From Archilochus colubris (Eukaryota; Chordata; Aves; Apodiformes; Trochilidae): a DNA stretch of 64,000 nt. The translations under genes were made by a program, and so were the position numbers. Positions 46,001 through 57,651 of this stretch are shown here, one piece after another. A model generated the notes under the pieces. The model saw only the letters and a list, made by a program, of their open reading frames with translations. It ran no database searches and was not told where the DNA came from. Numbering within the stretch: position 1 is the stretch's first letter; every line of letters starts with the position of its first letter. The stretch covers positions 154,832,552 to 154,896,551 of the forward strand of contig CM041083.1 in assembly GCA_023079485.1 (NCBI GenBank). The letters run 5' to 3'.

Positions 46001-48051
46001 GTTGTTTTCTTATATAAACTTGTTAAAAAAATAATCTCTTACTTCCTCTGGGTAGTAATAATCATTCAAATACTTGAAGATTTTTCTTTACTATTTGAGC
46101 ATTGCAGCTGTTTTCAGCAGGAAATATTCTGCAAGGAAAGACAAAAAGCATACTTGCATCATGTTTGTGTTTTTAAAACTGCAGTAACCCTTATTTTCCT
46201 GATGTGAGCTGTTGTCTACATGGTGATCATGCTTCAAAACCCTGTGTACCACAAATAAGATAGAGACAAAATATTTTCTTCCTTCAGTCTAAATCCTAAC
46301 TGTGAGGAAAAGTAAAATTGTTTACCCTGCTTTATGTTTACTCTTGTTTTTAAAGCTGATTTCTTTCTGAGAGTAACTATATAGGAAAGAAATAATTTTA
46401 AGAAACAAATCAAACCAAAACAAACCATTTTTCTGTAGATTATAAAGGTAATAATTTTTAGCAGATGAGAAAATCTTGCCATTTCCTGAGTTTTTTAATT
46501 CACTAAATTTTTTTAAATATTATATGAAACATACATTACAAATCCCAGATTTCCAAGGATGTGTTTTTTTGAGATTGAAATTTTAGAGTCTGATCAACAT
46601 TTCCTTTTGCAGTCTTTATGTATTTCATACATGAAAGCAGCTCAGATAAAGTTTGTTAGAAACTTTCCCATAGTGAGTGGGAAAGCCTCAGTCTTTCTTG
46701 GTCCAGCATTACAAATATTTTAGGTGAAAATAATTTTTTTTCTGTTTCATATCAAAGGAGATAGTAGTTCAAAGACAAATGTGTTGAAAATGCCTGTCTA
46801 TCTACAGTTTGGGAAAACAAAGAAAGACAGGGAGAAATAACTGGGTAACCAAGTCAACTGGAAGAAAGGAGAAGTTGTTTCAATATTCTCCATATTTACA
46901 CAAATGAAGAAGCCTGATTAATCTCTCAGGAATCAGTTGAGTGAATCATTTTTCACTGACTTGTGTGGGACTTGCAGGGTTATAATCTAAAACATAAAAA
47001 GTACTGTGTTAAAGCACTGTAATTTTCCTCCTGAGATGTAACCTTTGGGAGAATGCAGCTGTAAGCTTTGCTGCTCCAGAAAGTCTGATCACTCAGTTGT
47101 CACTCTGACCGTGCTTTGTAAACATCTGTAATTCTTTTTTTATAAGGTTTATATATTGCTTTTATTCCACAAATCTGATTTCAAAACATGAATAAATTCA
47201 AAAGTACTGTAAATGCAATACTTCATTTTTTGTATATAAAAAATTCATCATGATTTTAAAGTCTGAATTTTGATGTAGCTATATTTACTCAAGATACTAT
47301 ACACAACATTACTGAATTATGCAGATAATCTTTTGCTCCCATTCTCTACATCCCCAGGTCTGTTTCTCAATGCATCGTGAAATTGTTTAAAATGTGTAAC
47401 CTCCATGCTACGTAACAGAAACTTTCTCTTTTAGCTCAGAGGAATGAGTAACAAACATCTCCCTCATGTTATTTTTACATGTTCCAACAAATCAGGCAGT
47501 TGTAGTTCAAGTGTGACTGCCAGTATATTTAATTTTTACTATATAGCCGAGGACTCTGATGTTGTGATGTCTATGTGACCATTTATAGTGGGTCTTCTCA
47601 AGTTTAAATATTCCAAACACCTACCTCTTAAAGAGAGCAAATAGACTAACAAATAAATAAATCCTAGGACATAATTTCTTTTAAGTCTTTAATTTATGAA
47701 TGTATCATGCAAATTAAACCATCCCTCACTCAAAAAGAAGAAGGTCTGTGTCACTATAAAAGGCTTAAACTAGAAAATTCTAACATCAGTTGTTCATGAG
47801 ATTTTTTGCAAAACAAAAATTTGAAAAAAATTCTGTTAGATGGGAATATACTGTCATATAGATTTTGTTTGGGTTGCTTTTTTGTTGTTTGTTTCTTTTT
47901 TTCTTTCTTTTTTTAATAATTCTGAATATTGAACACAAATGTGCTATAGTTGAAGTCTTATATGGGATCTTCACTGAGAATATAATGTGCTTCCTTTATC
48001 TCTTTTTTCTAGCTAAAATTAGACACTTTTATTGTATAGTAGAATAGACTG

Positions 48052-48178
48052 GAGGGGGTTTTGTTGGCTTTTGGCTGGTTTCTGGAGGCTTTTTTTTTGT
48101 TGGTTTGTTTTTTATTCTTTATTGAGTATTTTGTTGTGGGGTGTTTTATTTGGTTGTTTGAGGGGGGAGGGGTTCAGT
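48052..48178. repeat. G/T-rich low-complexity tract
   Basis: Irregular runs of T and G (TTTTGTTGG, GGGGTG, GAGGGGGGAGGGG). It lies about 120 bases before the long CR1. Confidence 0.75.
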
Positions 48179-48299
48179 TCAAAGAAAAAACTTCTGTTTA
48201 GAAATATGTAGAACATATGTCTTTTTGTTATCAGCATACTTACAATTTACTTTGTTGAGACTGACTCTCAACTTGCTTTGGGCCTCTCTTCAGGCTCTG

Positions 48300-49517
48300 T
48301 TAATGTAGAGGTGGTCTGGCAAATCATGTTTGAAAAATCTGGTAGCCTTTTTATTAGGGTCACAATATTGGTGGACAAGGAGAGAGCAATTTGTGTCATC
48401 TACCTGGACTTGTGCAAAGACTTCAACAAGACATCCTGGTCTCTAAATTGGTAAGATATGGATGTGATGGATGGATCACTTGCTGGATAAGGAATTGTCT
48501 GGATATTAACACTCAAAGAGTAGTGGTTAACAGCTCAATGTCCAAATGGATATCAGTGATGAATGGAAAGCCTCAAGGGTCACTACTGAAGCTGGTGATG
48601 TTAACACAGCTGGTGATGTTGGTGACATGGACAGTCGAATTGAGTGCATCCTCAGCCAGTTTGCTGGCAACACCAAGCTGTGTGGTGTGGCTGATAGACC
48701 ATAGAGAAGGACCTTGAGAGGCTTCAGAGGTGGGACCATGCTAGCCTCATGAAGTTCAAAAAGGTCAAGTGCAAGGTCCTGCACCTGGGAAAGGGCAATT
48801 CCAAGTCCACATACATGCTGTGTGGAGAATGGATTGAGAATAGCCCTGAAGAGAAGGATTTGGGATTGTTGTTTGATGAATATCAAAATGAACTGGCAAT
48901 GTGTGCTTGCATTCCAGAAAGCCAACCATATCCTGGCCACCAAACCGACACCAAGTGTGGCCACCAAATTGGGGGAGGTGATTGTCTCCCTCTGCTCTGC
49001 TCTTGTGAGACTCTACCTGGACTACTGTGTTCAGTTCTAGAGCCCCCAACACAAGAAGGATGTGGAGCTCTTGGACCAAGTCCAGAGGAGAGCCACAAGG
49101 ATGCTCAGAGGGCTGGAGCACCTTGCCTATGAAAACAGGCTGAGAGAGTAAAGGTTGTTCAGCCCAGAGGAGAGAAGGCTATGGGGATAGTTTAAGAGCA
49201 GCCTTTCAGTACATTAAGGGGGCCTAGAGGAAAACTGGAGAGGGATATTTTGCAAAGGCATATAGAGATTGGACAAGGAGTAATGTTTATAAACTGGAAG
49301 AGGGTAGATTCAGGTTAGACATTAGTAAGAAATTCTTCATTATGGTAAAGTGAAAGAGGTTTTCGAGGGAAGTTGTGGATGCCTCATCCCCCAAAGTGTT
49401 CAAGGCCAGGTTGGATGGGCTTTTGAGCAATCTGGTGTAGTGGGAAGTGTTCCTGCCTATGCAGGGTGTTGGGAACTAACGATTATTAAGATTCTTTCAA
49501 TAATTCTGCGATTCTTA
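48300..49517 (+). mobile_element. Long CR1 LINE copy with deleted catalytic segment, plus strand
   Basis: The longest CR1 in the window (about 1.2 kb). It starts in the reverse-transcriptase domain: a D(F/L)xKAFD-like motif survives as [10 protein letters not shown], followed by [23 protein letters not shown] and the PQGS motif. Immediately after PQGS the sequence is deleted and rearranged, with a GCTGGTGATGTT unit repeated. The catalytic aspartate block is missing. The rest follows in order: FKKVKCKVLHLGKGNS, SALVRLYLDYCVQF, ORF2 C terminus, 3' UTR and a degraded terminal AATTCTGCGATTCTTA. Many frame breaks. Non-functional. Confidence 0.93.
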
Positions 49518-49604
49518 CACTTGAACTAAAGTCTCTCATTTTATTGAAATAATGATATGGGGAAAAAACACATGGAGGGGAAATGAGTTCTTTTGTGTAG
49601 AAAG
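49518..49604. other. Spacer between two convergent CR1 ends
   Basis: About 87 bases separating the 3' end of a plus-strand CR1 from the 3' end of a minus-strand CR1. AT-rich. Confidence 0.6.
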
Positions 49605-50412
49605 AAAATAGAACCACAGGCTAGGGTTGGAAGGGACCTTAAAAGAGACCTGTAGTTCCTGGGGTCTTATTTTTTTCCCATTTTTGAAAATGGGCGTTAT
49701 ATTTCCCCTTTTCTAGTTAGCAGGTAATTCACCAGACTTCCATGAATTTTCAAATATGATGGACAGTGGCTTTGAAACTTCATCCGCCAGTTCTTTCAGG
49801 AGCTGTGGTTGAATACCATCAGGTCCCATGGACTTGTTCATCTTCAGATTCTTTAGGTGGTTTCAAACCTGCTTTTCATCTACAATGGGGGAGATCTTCC
49901 TTTTCCCAGTCCCTGCCTTTGGCTTCTGTAACATGGAGGATGCTGGTGAAGGCAGAGGAAAAGTAGTCATTGAGTCACTTGACCTTCTCTACATTTTGGG
50001 TGACCAGCTCTCCCAGTTCCTTATGGAGTGAGCACACATTTTCCCTAGTGCTCCTTTTATCATTGACATACCTATAGAAATTTTTCCTATTGTGCTTAAC
50101 CCCACTTGCCAGATCCAATTCTCTCTGCTTTTTCTTTCCTAACCTGATCTCTTGCTTCTCTGACTATTTCTCTGTACTTCTCCCAGGTTATCTGCCCTTG
50201 CTTCTATCCTTTGTAAACATAGTTTTTACCTCTAAGTCTGTCCCAGTATTCCTTACTCATCCATGCCAGCCTCCTGGCACTCCTACCCGCCCTCCTCTTC
50301 ATTGGGACACATTGGTCCTGAGAATGAACAAGATGATTCTTGAATATGGACCAACTTTCCTGGGCTCCTTTCCCATCCAGGTCTTTATCCCATTCTTTCC
50401 TACTAATAGTAT
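49605..50412 (-). mobile_element. CR1 LINE with 3' end fused to an internal ORF2 segment, minus strand
   Basis: A short 3' terminus (CACAGGCTAGGGTTGGAAGG, GACCTTAAAAGA) is joined at about 49647 to a segment from far upstream in the element, the ORF2 region between endonuclease and reverse transcriptase. Landmarks of that segment are AGTTCCTGGGGTCTTAT, CATCAGGTCCCATGGACTTG, AGCACACATTTTCCCTAGTG, TATAGAAATTTTTCCTATTG and CATCCATGCCAGCCTCCTGG. Everything between is missing. This is either one copy with a large internal deletion or two abutting copies. It ends at about 50412. It is a rare non-3' portion of CR1 for this window. Confidence 0.9.
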
Positions 50413-53400
50413 ATGAATATTCACTATATATTTTTAATTTTTTTTTTAAAAAATACATATACCTTGGCACATGTGTTTATTTTTCAAAAGTACCTTGATA
50501 GAAAGTTTTATTGTAACTGTTGTAACAAGATCTTACAGGTGTTTTTTGCCTGATGATACTAGTTTCTAAAATATACTTGGTTTTAATTAAATTACTTTGT
50601 ATTTCAGCAAACACAAAAATACAGGCGGTTTTAATTAGATTTTGCAAATACTGTCATTACATGTAATGTATTTATAACTTATACTATATTTGCATTTGTT
50701 TTATTTTGCTTTTGGTATGTTTTTGGGTTTTTTCTCTCTTTTTTTTTAACCTTCCTAACCTTCCTTTCTAGAAGTATGTTACTGGTATTTTTTATAACAT
50801 TTACTTCTTGAAGACACACTGCTGATTTCTCAAGAGAGAGTAAGACATTTTACATTGGTTACATGAAACAAAAATAGAACAAAACTGATTTTTCAGCCTT
50901 TTGGATTTATCTTTTGGATTTTTTTCCATTCCCTGGCAGATCAAAATTTGACCCAATAATTTATGACACTGCTGAAAAGGCACCAAGTTTGGCACACTGA
51001 AGTATGATAAAATTACTTGTACTTGTATCGGTACAATACAAAGTGCAGTAGCAATTATCAAATCACCACTTGTGATTCTCTAATGCAGTGTAACTTGTAC
51101 TTTGGGTTCAGTTGTTTCTTCCCGGAGAATTCAGCATTCTTCTTCCTTTATGATTTTGTTCCCTTTTCTTCTTTGAGATGCTGATCTACTTCAATTTTTT
51201 ATTTACTCCAGAGATTAAATGTTTTTTTTTTTTCCTACGTAATAAGTATCATGAACAGTTCTCTGCAAAGTCAGTTTCTTGAATCCTACCATTTCAAACA
51301 CCCTTGAAAATACTATAGTGCTCCCCATAATTTTATGGAATTAAAATTATGAGATGATTTAATATTCTCTTTCTCCACCCTCAATTTGGAAATGTTTCAG
51401 GTTCTGCTTTTAGCTATGACAGTAACTGACTATACTGTTTACTGTCTTTCTGTGTACCCTATGTTCTTTTCTGGAAAGATGAAAATAGTGACACAGATTT
51501 TATCTAGAAATTGCTCATTGCCCTTCAGTGGTCACACAGTCATATGTGAACAGTATAAATAAACTCCAAGCCTACACAGTTATTTCCTTGTTCCTTTTAC
51601 CAAACAATTCCACATAGTAATGTAATTACCTACATCCTGGCCTACCATAATAACAGTTATTGCTCAGCAATGCTAAATGTCATGGCATTTACATCTTTCT
51701 TGAATTTAATAATTGAAAGTCTGCTCTATTTAGATGTCTTGTGTTTAAGGTTTTAACCAGGTAACTTTATTTTTAAAAGCTTTTACCAGTAATTTACCGA
51801 TGCAATCACGGACAATTTTAGATTACATATGATTATAGATTGTATGTTTACTATAATTGCCAGGTTTTGTACATTATTTCCTAACGTGGATAACAGCTCC
51901 GTTCCTTCATGCTGAAACTGAATGTCATGGGAAGTTGCATTATTCAGAATTTTATTTCCTATTTTTTAATATCTGGGGAAGAGAACAATCCCATTTTCTA
52001 TTTAAAGGGCAGCTTTGCTGTCAGTGACACTGAAACTGACTTTTTTGTTGCACTCTTTAGAACTTATCATGTTCATAAAAGCATGACTTTTGGGCTTTTC
52101 TTTGTTCTTATGATGTACAATAAGGAAGAAAGAAAAATCTCGAAAGAGGCAGAAAATGTTGATCAAGATGTACGATGAAGTACATTAGGGTAAATTATCT
52201 GATAAGAAAAGATAAAAAAATAAGCAGAACATACTGCTTTCCTAACACAAAACCCACCTGTTTTTTTAGCACAGATAAATTTATATCTTCTTAGAGAAAG
52301 TCTGCAGATTAAAAAAAGTCCCAAATATTAAATTGTTCAAAAAGAAAGCAGAATGTTTATGATATTTTTTCCATAACTAGCAAAGTTTAGTATTAGTTTT
52401 CTATAAATAAATGTGTCAAATTATATGGGAAAGTATTTTTCATTTTAAAAGGGACATATATGAAGGGAAATTCCTTAGAGAACAAATTCTTCATCTGTGA
52501 CTAATTTAAAACAGGGGATAAAATAATATTCTTCAGTTATTTACTCAATTATTTTGAGTCACTTGGTCCAAATCTGCTGGTACTTCTGAAATTTCATAGT
52601 TTTTTTTATACCAGTGAAGAAAGAGTATAGCAAGACTGAACTACCACAAACTTTCTTATTCTTAAGATATCTTTTCTCAGTGAAGACATAAAACTATAGT
52701 GCCTGGGAATGTTATATATATATGTCAGAAGATAATTCACCGAAGACAGGAAATCCTCTGCCAGTGATTTGTAGCTCGGTTATGGTTCATTTCTTGCAGC
52801 TCACTGACACAGTGGGATCATAACTATATTTGAGAATCTGGCACAGTATTTCCCGGAGGTTTTTCCATTACTGAAGTAGCTGGACGATTATACATTTTAT
52901 ATATTCCATGATTGATTATAGCCTTAGAAAACCAACAAAAATATATGGAATAATATTTTGTCTATTTATAGAATTTATTTACATTTACTGTACATATATT
53001 TTTCCCAAAATACCTCATACTTCTTCACTGCATTAATACAAGATCTGCTCTCTAAAAATAGCTCTTTGCATTTACCATCTAGCTATAAATGTCCAATTTT
53101 TGGAGCTATGGTCCTAATCTACAGAAAAGAATCATGCTCTGTCATTATGACAATTATATTTTTTTAAATATTAGATTTATACTCCCATCCCCTCAGTGGA
53201 CTGGTGTGTATTTCTATTAGTGATTAACAAGAATGCAATACTTCTTTCATATTATGAATACAGATTTACAGTACTGGTTTGGCATTTCAAGACAAAGATG
53301 TGTGTGGTAGAAACTCCCTACGGTGCACTTGCACATTTTTGTTGGATTATTAATATTGACTCTAGCTTTAACAAACAGATAAAAGCTATTTACAAATTGT

Positions 53401-54149
53401 ACAGAACCTTTTTCTTTCTTCCTAAGACTTGTTCTGCATTACATGTTTCAGAAAAGTACATACAGCTATCTGATTAACAGATTACCAGACGTAATATAAA
53501 TCTTTATTATCTTTAATTAAAAAAAATATATATTTTTCCATTCATTAAAAAGATATGATAATGATTAATACTTTGTAAGACTACCTCATTTTAATATCCC
53601 ATAATTAAATTTTCATAGTTTTTGAAGTGGATATGACATAGTTGCAGAGATGTAGAAAACCTCTTTTACAGCAATGTAAAGCATCTTATGAAATACTATG
53701 GCTATTAAAAACTGAAGCAATCATGGTATTAATTTCACTTATTCCTATTTAGAGCTTTCTGTTTGCACTTCTAACAGCTAGTAAGGATTTGGGTTTAGTT
53801 GGGATTTATGCCAGCATAAGCTGCCAGAAGTGATTTTAATCCACTAAAAGAAGCTTTATAAAATGACAGTATCAAAAATTCTAGTTGCCTTTTGCCAAGT
53901 ATAAGGGTTGTTTTATATAATTAAGTTCTAATGTACAGTTGCCCTGTTATTTACTAAAAAGTGTAACTTATATTTGTTTACTTTGCAGATTAGTTTTGCT
54001 CATTACTATTTATAGCTGCTAGACAATATCATATTAAGGCAACAAATATTTTAGGATTACATGCCATCCTAAGAAAGGAAAGGAGAGGAATTTTTTTCAG
54101 ACACAATTGTGAACACCTGTAAATTGCTGAGCACTTCCTGAGAGTTTCT
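50413..54149. other. AT-rich non-coding stretch
   Basis: About 3.7 kb, nothing firmly recognised. Frames at 51909-52178 and 53196-53477 are of chance-like composition. Confidence 0.5.
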
Positions 54150-54245
54150 GAGCACCCTCAGCTGCCCCCAGATTAAATGGGAACTGCAAGTGCTCATGAC
54201 CTCTTTGGGGTCCAAGCTCTGAGCACCTGCTACTCTTACACATCT
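54150..54245. mobile_element. Possible ancient CR1/L3-type repeat relic
   Basis: TGAGCACCCTCAGCTGCCCC, AAATGGGAACTGCAAGTGCT and CAAGCTCTGAGCACCTG resemble the 3' end of ancient amniote CR1/L3 elements, which read 'CTCAGCTCCCATTGA ... GGGAGCTG ... GTGCTCAGCACCT'. Heavily diverged. Only the motif order supports this. Confidence 0.3.
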
Positions 54246-55214
54246 TACTGTTCCAGAGGTTAAAGAAATCAGATTCAAACATTCTGTGGTGTTGAAAAGC
54301 ATGAGTGGCCTGTAAAAGATCCAGCCTGAGCACTGGAAGTTGTTTAGCAGAAAGGAGCTCGGAAACTAATTCCCTGAGGGCGTGTATCCTGCTTGCCACT
54401 ATCTGGGTCTATGATGCATCTACTGAAACCAAAGGGAAACTGATCTTACTTCTGAAGGCAAATGACTCTATTAGCAGGTTCTTTTCTCATGAGGCTGTTA
54501 AGTTATTGCAGTGAATACCAAAGCTGGGGAGGGATTCTTATCTTACTGCTCAGGGGTGACTCAAACCAGTTCACTGAGAACTACTCTTGCTCATATTTCT
54601 CCCCAGGTGTTCTCAGAAAGATAACTCTTGGGGAGGTTGACTTCTAGTGTAGTGACAACCAACAGGAGGAGGTTTTCCTGTCATATAGTACCTATATACC
54701 CAGTGACATACTAGGAGAGAGAAGAAAAAATAGGAAAAGCCTACAGGCTGACTTGTAATAGTAAAATCATTCATGTGGTATGCATCTGACTTTTTCTCAT
54801 TTTTCTGAAAAAGAAGAAAATAACCAGCCCAGAGCAACCTAAATTTTTATTTTATCAGTAGAAGCTTATTTCAAGTTTGTTTTGTCTTGGGTTTTTTATT
54901 GGTTTGTTGTTGTTGTTGTTTTGGGTTTGTTTTTTATTTTATTTGAAGTAAATATTAGGAAGACAAAGGTCATCCTTGGCTCAAAAACCAGGCTAGAAGC
55001 TGGAAAATATTTCTTACTATTACATTAGAAATTAGCATCTAAAATAGTAATTCATAAGGACTATAGGGAGCAAAAACAATATTAAAACTAACAAGATTGC
55101 CCTTCATAATAATTAAGACCATAAGTCAAAAAAAGCCACATCATTTTTCTAGCACTGTTATGTGATCCCTAGACCTTAAGTATAGGAATATTTCTGGATA
55201 AAAACATGCAATGA
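54246..55214. other. Non-coding stretch
   Basis: Somewhat GC-richer up to about 54660, then AT-rich with a TTG/T-rich simple repeat at about 54880-54950. No gene recognised. Confidence 0.45.
54880..54950. repeat. (TTG)n and T-rich simple repeat
   Basis: Five TTG units flanked by T and GGG runs. Confidence 0.85.
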
Positions 55215-55440
55215 GAAAATACTTTAATTGAGGATTTAAGTTACAGACGAGGAAGAAATTCTTAACTGTGAAGGTGGTGAGACACTGGAAGAAGTGCAAA
55301 AAAGTTGTGTATGCACCCTCTCTGGGTTTGATAGGCCTCTTATCAACCTGATCTAGTTGAAAATGTCCCTGACCATGCAGTAGGTTTGGAACTAGTTGGT
55401 CTTTATGGTCCCTTGCAAACCAAACCATTCAGTTATTCCC
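55215..55440 (+). mobile_element. CR1 LINE 3' end, plus strand
   Basis: It contains GAGGAAGAAATTCTTAACTG, GTGAAGGTGGTGAGACACTG, TTGATAGGCCTCTTATCAAC, AATGTCCCTGACCATGCAGT, GGTTTGGAACTAGTTGGTCT and a tail of CATTCAGTTATTCCCTGATT. Diverged, 3' UTR and last codons only. Confidence 0.82.
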
Positions 55441-56228
55441 TGATTTTATAAATCTAATTTATACAAATCTGGGGCACTTAGGTATAAAGGGCAGAAATGA
55501 CATTCAAAACGCACAGTTCTGCACAAGCTCATAAGACTTTAAAAAACAACATAAGCAACTATTGCAGGCTTACTCTTTATCTAATTAAAGGGTTATGTAT
55601 GCCTGGAATGACTGGACTATCACATTTTCTTTTTGTTGGTTTTCTAATGTGATATATGAGGCAAAAATATATTATACATCTTATTATTGTTTTGCCTGTG
55701 GGAAAAGCAAGTGGTTGCATACATTCTGGTAAAACTTATTAAGTGAGCAGAAATAAAAGACACTTATTTGTATCAAAAAAAAAATTTCTACCCCAAAACT
55801 AAGTGACCATTACAATTGCATATATTTCTTGTACTTCTTTTATTTAAGAGCAACCAGTAATAACTTACATGTTCTGCATTCATTTTAAGCCAGCAAAAAG
55901 ACAAATGCTGCTCTAGTGGCTTAGTCTATAGTTTGCTGATCAGATAATTTTAGTTTAATTCTTTGCTGTGCTATGTATGCGGTCTCTCTGTCACCCCGTG
56001 TAGATTGTCTAGACATTTAAGTCTGAGTAAATGCCTATTAATGCAGGTTTCAGCCTTGATAACTGCTTTGGGAATAAGATGCGTGGCAATTACCTGTTCA
56101 GTGACACAGTTTCCCTAAGTCTTTGACACAAAAGAATGGTGCTCATCTCAGCTCCTTTCCTAGCCTGTGTTTGAATGCACACCAAACCAACATGTTATAC
56201 CCTGCAGGCAATAAAAGCCTAATCTGCC
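55441..56228. other. AT-rich non-coding spacer
   Basis: Nothing recognised. Confidence 0.5.
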
Positions 56229-56441
56229 TTAACTTTGAGATAACTGGAAGATGTGCTGCTGTTTTTCTATGGCACAGTGTTTAAACTCCACCACAGAGAA
56301 GGTCTTGTTAGCATCAGCAGGTATTGCAGCAATTACATGTAAGTGGTTGCTGGAGAGACTGCTGCATATGGCTAGCTTATGTCTGCCTTCAGAAAACAAT
56401 CCCTCAGATAAGTCATAGTACCACATATTTTCACAGTCCAA
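56229..56441 (-). CDS. Exon-like open frame, unidentified (possible coding or pseudo-exon)
   Basis: A minus-strand frame of 70 codons to a stop, with protein-like composition: ENMWYYDLSEGLF, GRHKLAICSSLSSNHLHVIA and AIPADANKTFSVVEFKHC. It suggests alternating beta-strands, as in a propeller or sandwich domain. The stop lies right after a possible but weak donor (CTCAAA then GTTAAG), so it could be either an internal or a terminal exon. Upstream an in-frame stop comes 4 codons before the start of the frame, and no convincing acceptor with a polypyrimidine tract is seen. That favours a degraded exon or chance. No family recognised. Confidence 0.28.
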   Translation of the reverse strand: MDCENMWYYDLSEGLFSEGRHKLAICSSLSSNHLHVIAAIPADANKTFSVVEFKHCAIEKQQHIFQLSQS

Positions 56442-56569
56442 ACATATTTTTTAACAGACAGTCTATACATATATTGGTATATATGTACATGAATGTATGT
56501 GTGAAACAAAATTCCAAAGGTGAAACCTCAGTCTTTACTGCGTGTGCACTGCTGAAGTGTATTCAATTC

Positions 56570-57520
56570 TTAGACTCATAGATTTATAAGATAAGGAGGT
56601 TTCCACTCATAAATTATGGTCACGGGCAAAGAAAATATAGACTCAACTTGGGAAGGAAATATTTAACTTAATCTCTCAGGAGAAAGAGAAATCATGACCT
56701 GATCTCAACAGCTTCTCCCCACTTCTCCCTTCTTCCCTGGTCCTAATTACTTCACTCATACCTCCCCCTCAGCAGCACAGGAGCACAGGGAATGCGGCTT
56801 TAGGGTCAGTTCCCTACATGTTGTTTCTGCCACCCCTTTCTTCTTAGAGGGAGGACTCCTCACATCCTTTCCCTACTCCAGTGTAGGGCCCTCACATGGG
56901 AGACAGTCCTTCATGAACCTCTCTGACATAAGTCCCTCCTACAAGGTGCAGCCCCTCAAGATCAACAGACTACTCCAACACAGCCTGACCACACGGTCAC
57001 ATTGTATTTCTGGAACAGTCACCGCCCCTGGCATGGGGTTCTCCACAGTTGCAGGATCCACGTCTGCCCCACCATGGTCCTCCATGGCTAGAGAGCTAGA
57101 TCTGACCCTTCATGATCCTTCACAGGCTGCAGCTCCATGTCTGCCCCACTGTGATCCTTCTTGGGCTGCAAATCCACAGCTGCTCCACAGTGGACCTCCA
57201 TGGTCATCCACCATCACTGCAGGCTGTGGACGAATCTCCTCCTCCTTCCTCCCCCACCTTGGTATCTCTGCTCCAGCATTGTTGTCACCTACTCTCCCCC
57301 TCTGCTCTGCAGGTCTTTTTTCAGTTTTATTTTCCTTTTCTTGAACATGTTACTGGCAGAGGTGCACTCAGCTTTCCATATCTGCTTGGCCTTGGATGGA
57401 GGCAAGGATGAAATTGAAGCCAGGGGAGCTTCCAGCAGGTTCTTACAGGAGTCACCCCTGTGGCCCCCCTGCTTTCAAAACGCCACTGTGCTAACCCAAG
57501 AGGAGAAACAACTTATAATT
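56570..57520 (-). mobile_element. ERVL-type LTR, inverted copy of the family at 1.7-2.8 kb
   Basis: Read on the minus strand it parallels the LTR at 1746-2842. A CAACAATGCTGGAGCAGAGA region is followed by the GGACCATGGAGGTCCACTGT-type repeats and TTGGAGTAGTCTGTTG. Next come CACTGGAGTAGGGAAAGGAT, GAGGAGTCCTCCCTCTAAGA and GCCCGTGACCATAATTTATG. It ends near CCTTATCTTATAAATC. The internal repeats are more numerous than in the first copy, while the last ~100 bases of the LTR are missing or decayed. No proviral genes are attached. Overlapping frames of up to 143 codons on the plus strand are antisense to the element and have no coding meaning. Confidence 0.75.
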
Positions 57521-57651
57521 TTTAACTGGCATATTTTAGGGAGGAGTGGCAAAATATTTTCCCTGAACTCTTGTTGATTTGCAAGCAAAAAGATTATCTT
57601 CTAACCTGAAATTTATGCTCAGAGGAGAGGAGATATGGAGAAGTACAACTT
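57521..57651. other. Junction between two LTR elements
   Basis: About 130 bases of unassigned sequence between the ERVL-type LTR and the next LTR. It may include the decayed 5' edge of the first. Confidence 0.45.

Larger units (their letters stand above)
41381..48299. other. Long AT-rich non-coding stretch
   Basis: About 6.9 kb. The first 550 bases (41420-41960) are richer in GC than the rest and may contain an old, unidentified repeat. A GTTT/GGGTTT tract and a 24-bp duplication are listed separately. No gene recognised. Confidence 0.45.

Noticed and set aside
48749..49132. 127- and 118-codon frames on both strands
   Set aside because: Both lie within the long CR1. They are frame shadows or decayed ORF2, not separate genes.
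56913..57577. Overlapping frames of 99-143 codons on the plus strand
   Set aside because: They are antisense to the inverted LTR copy and have no homology expected of a protein.
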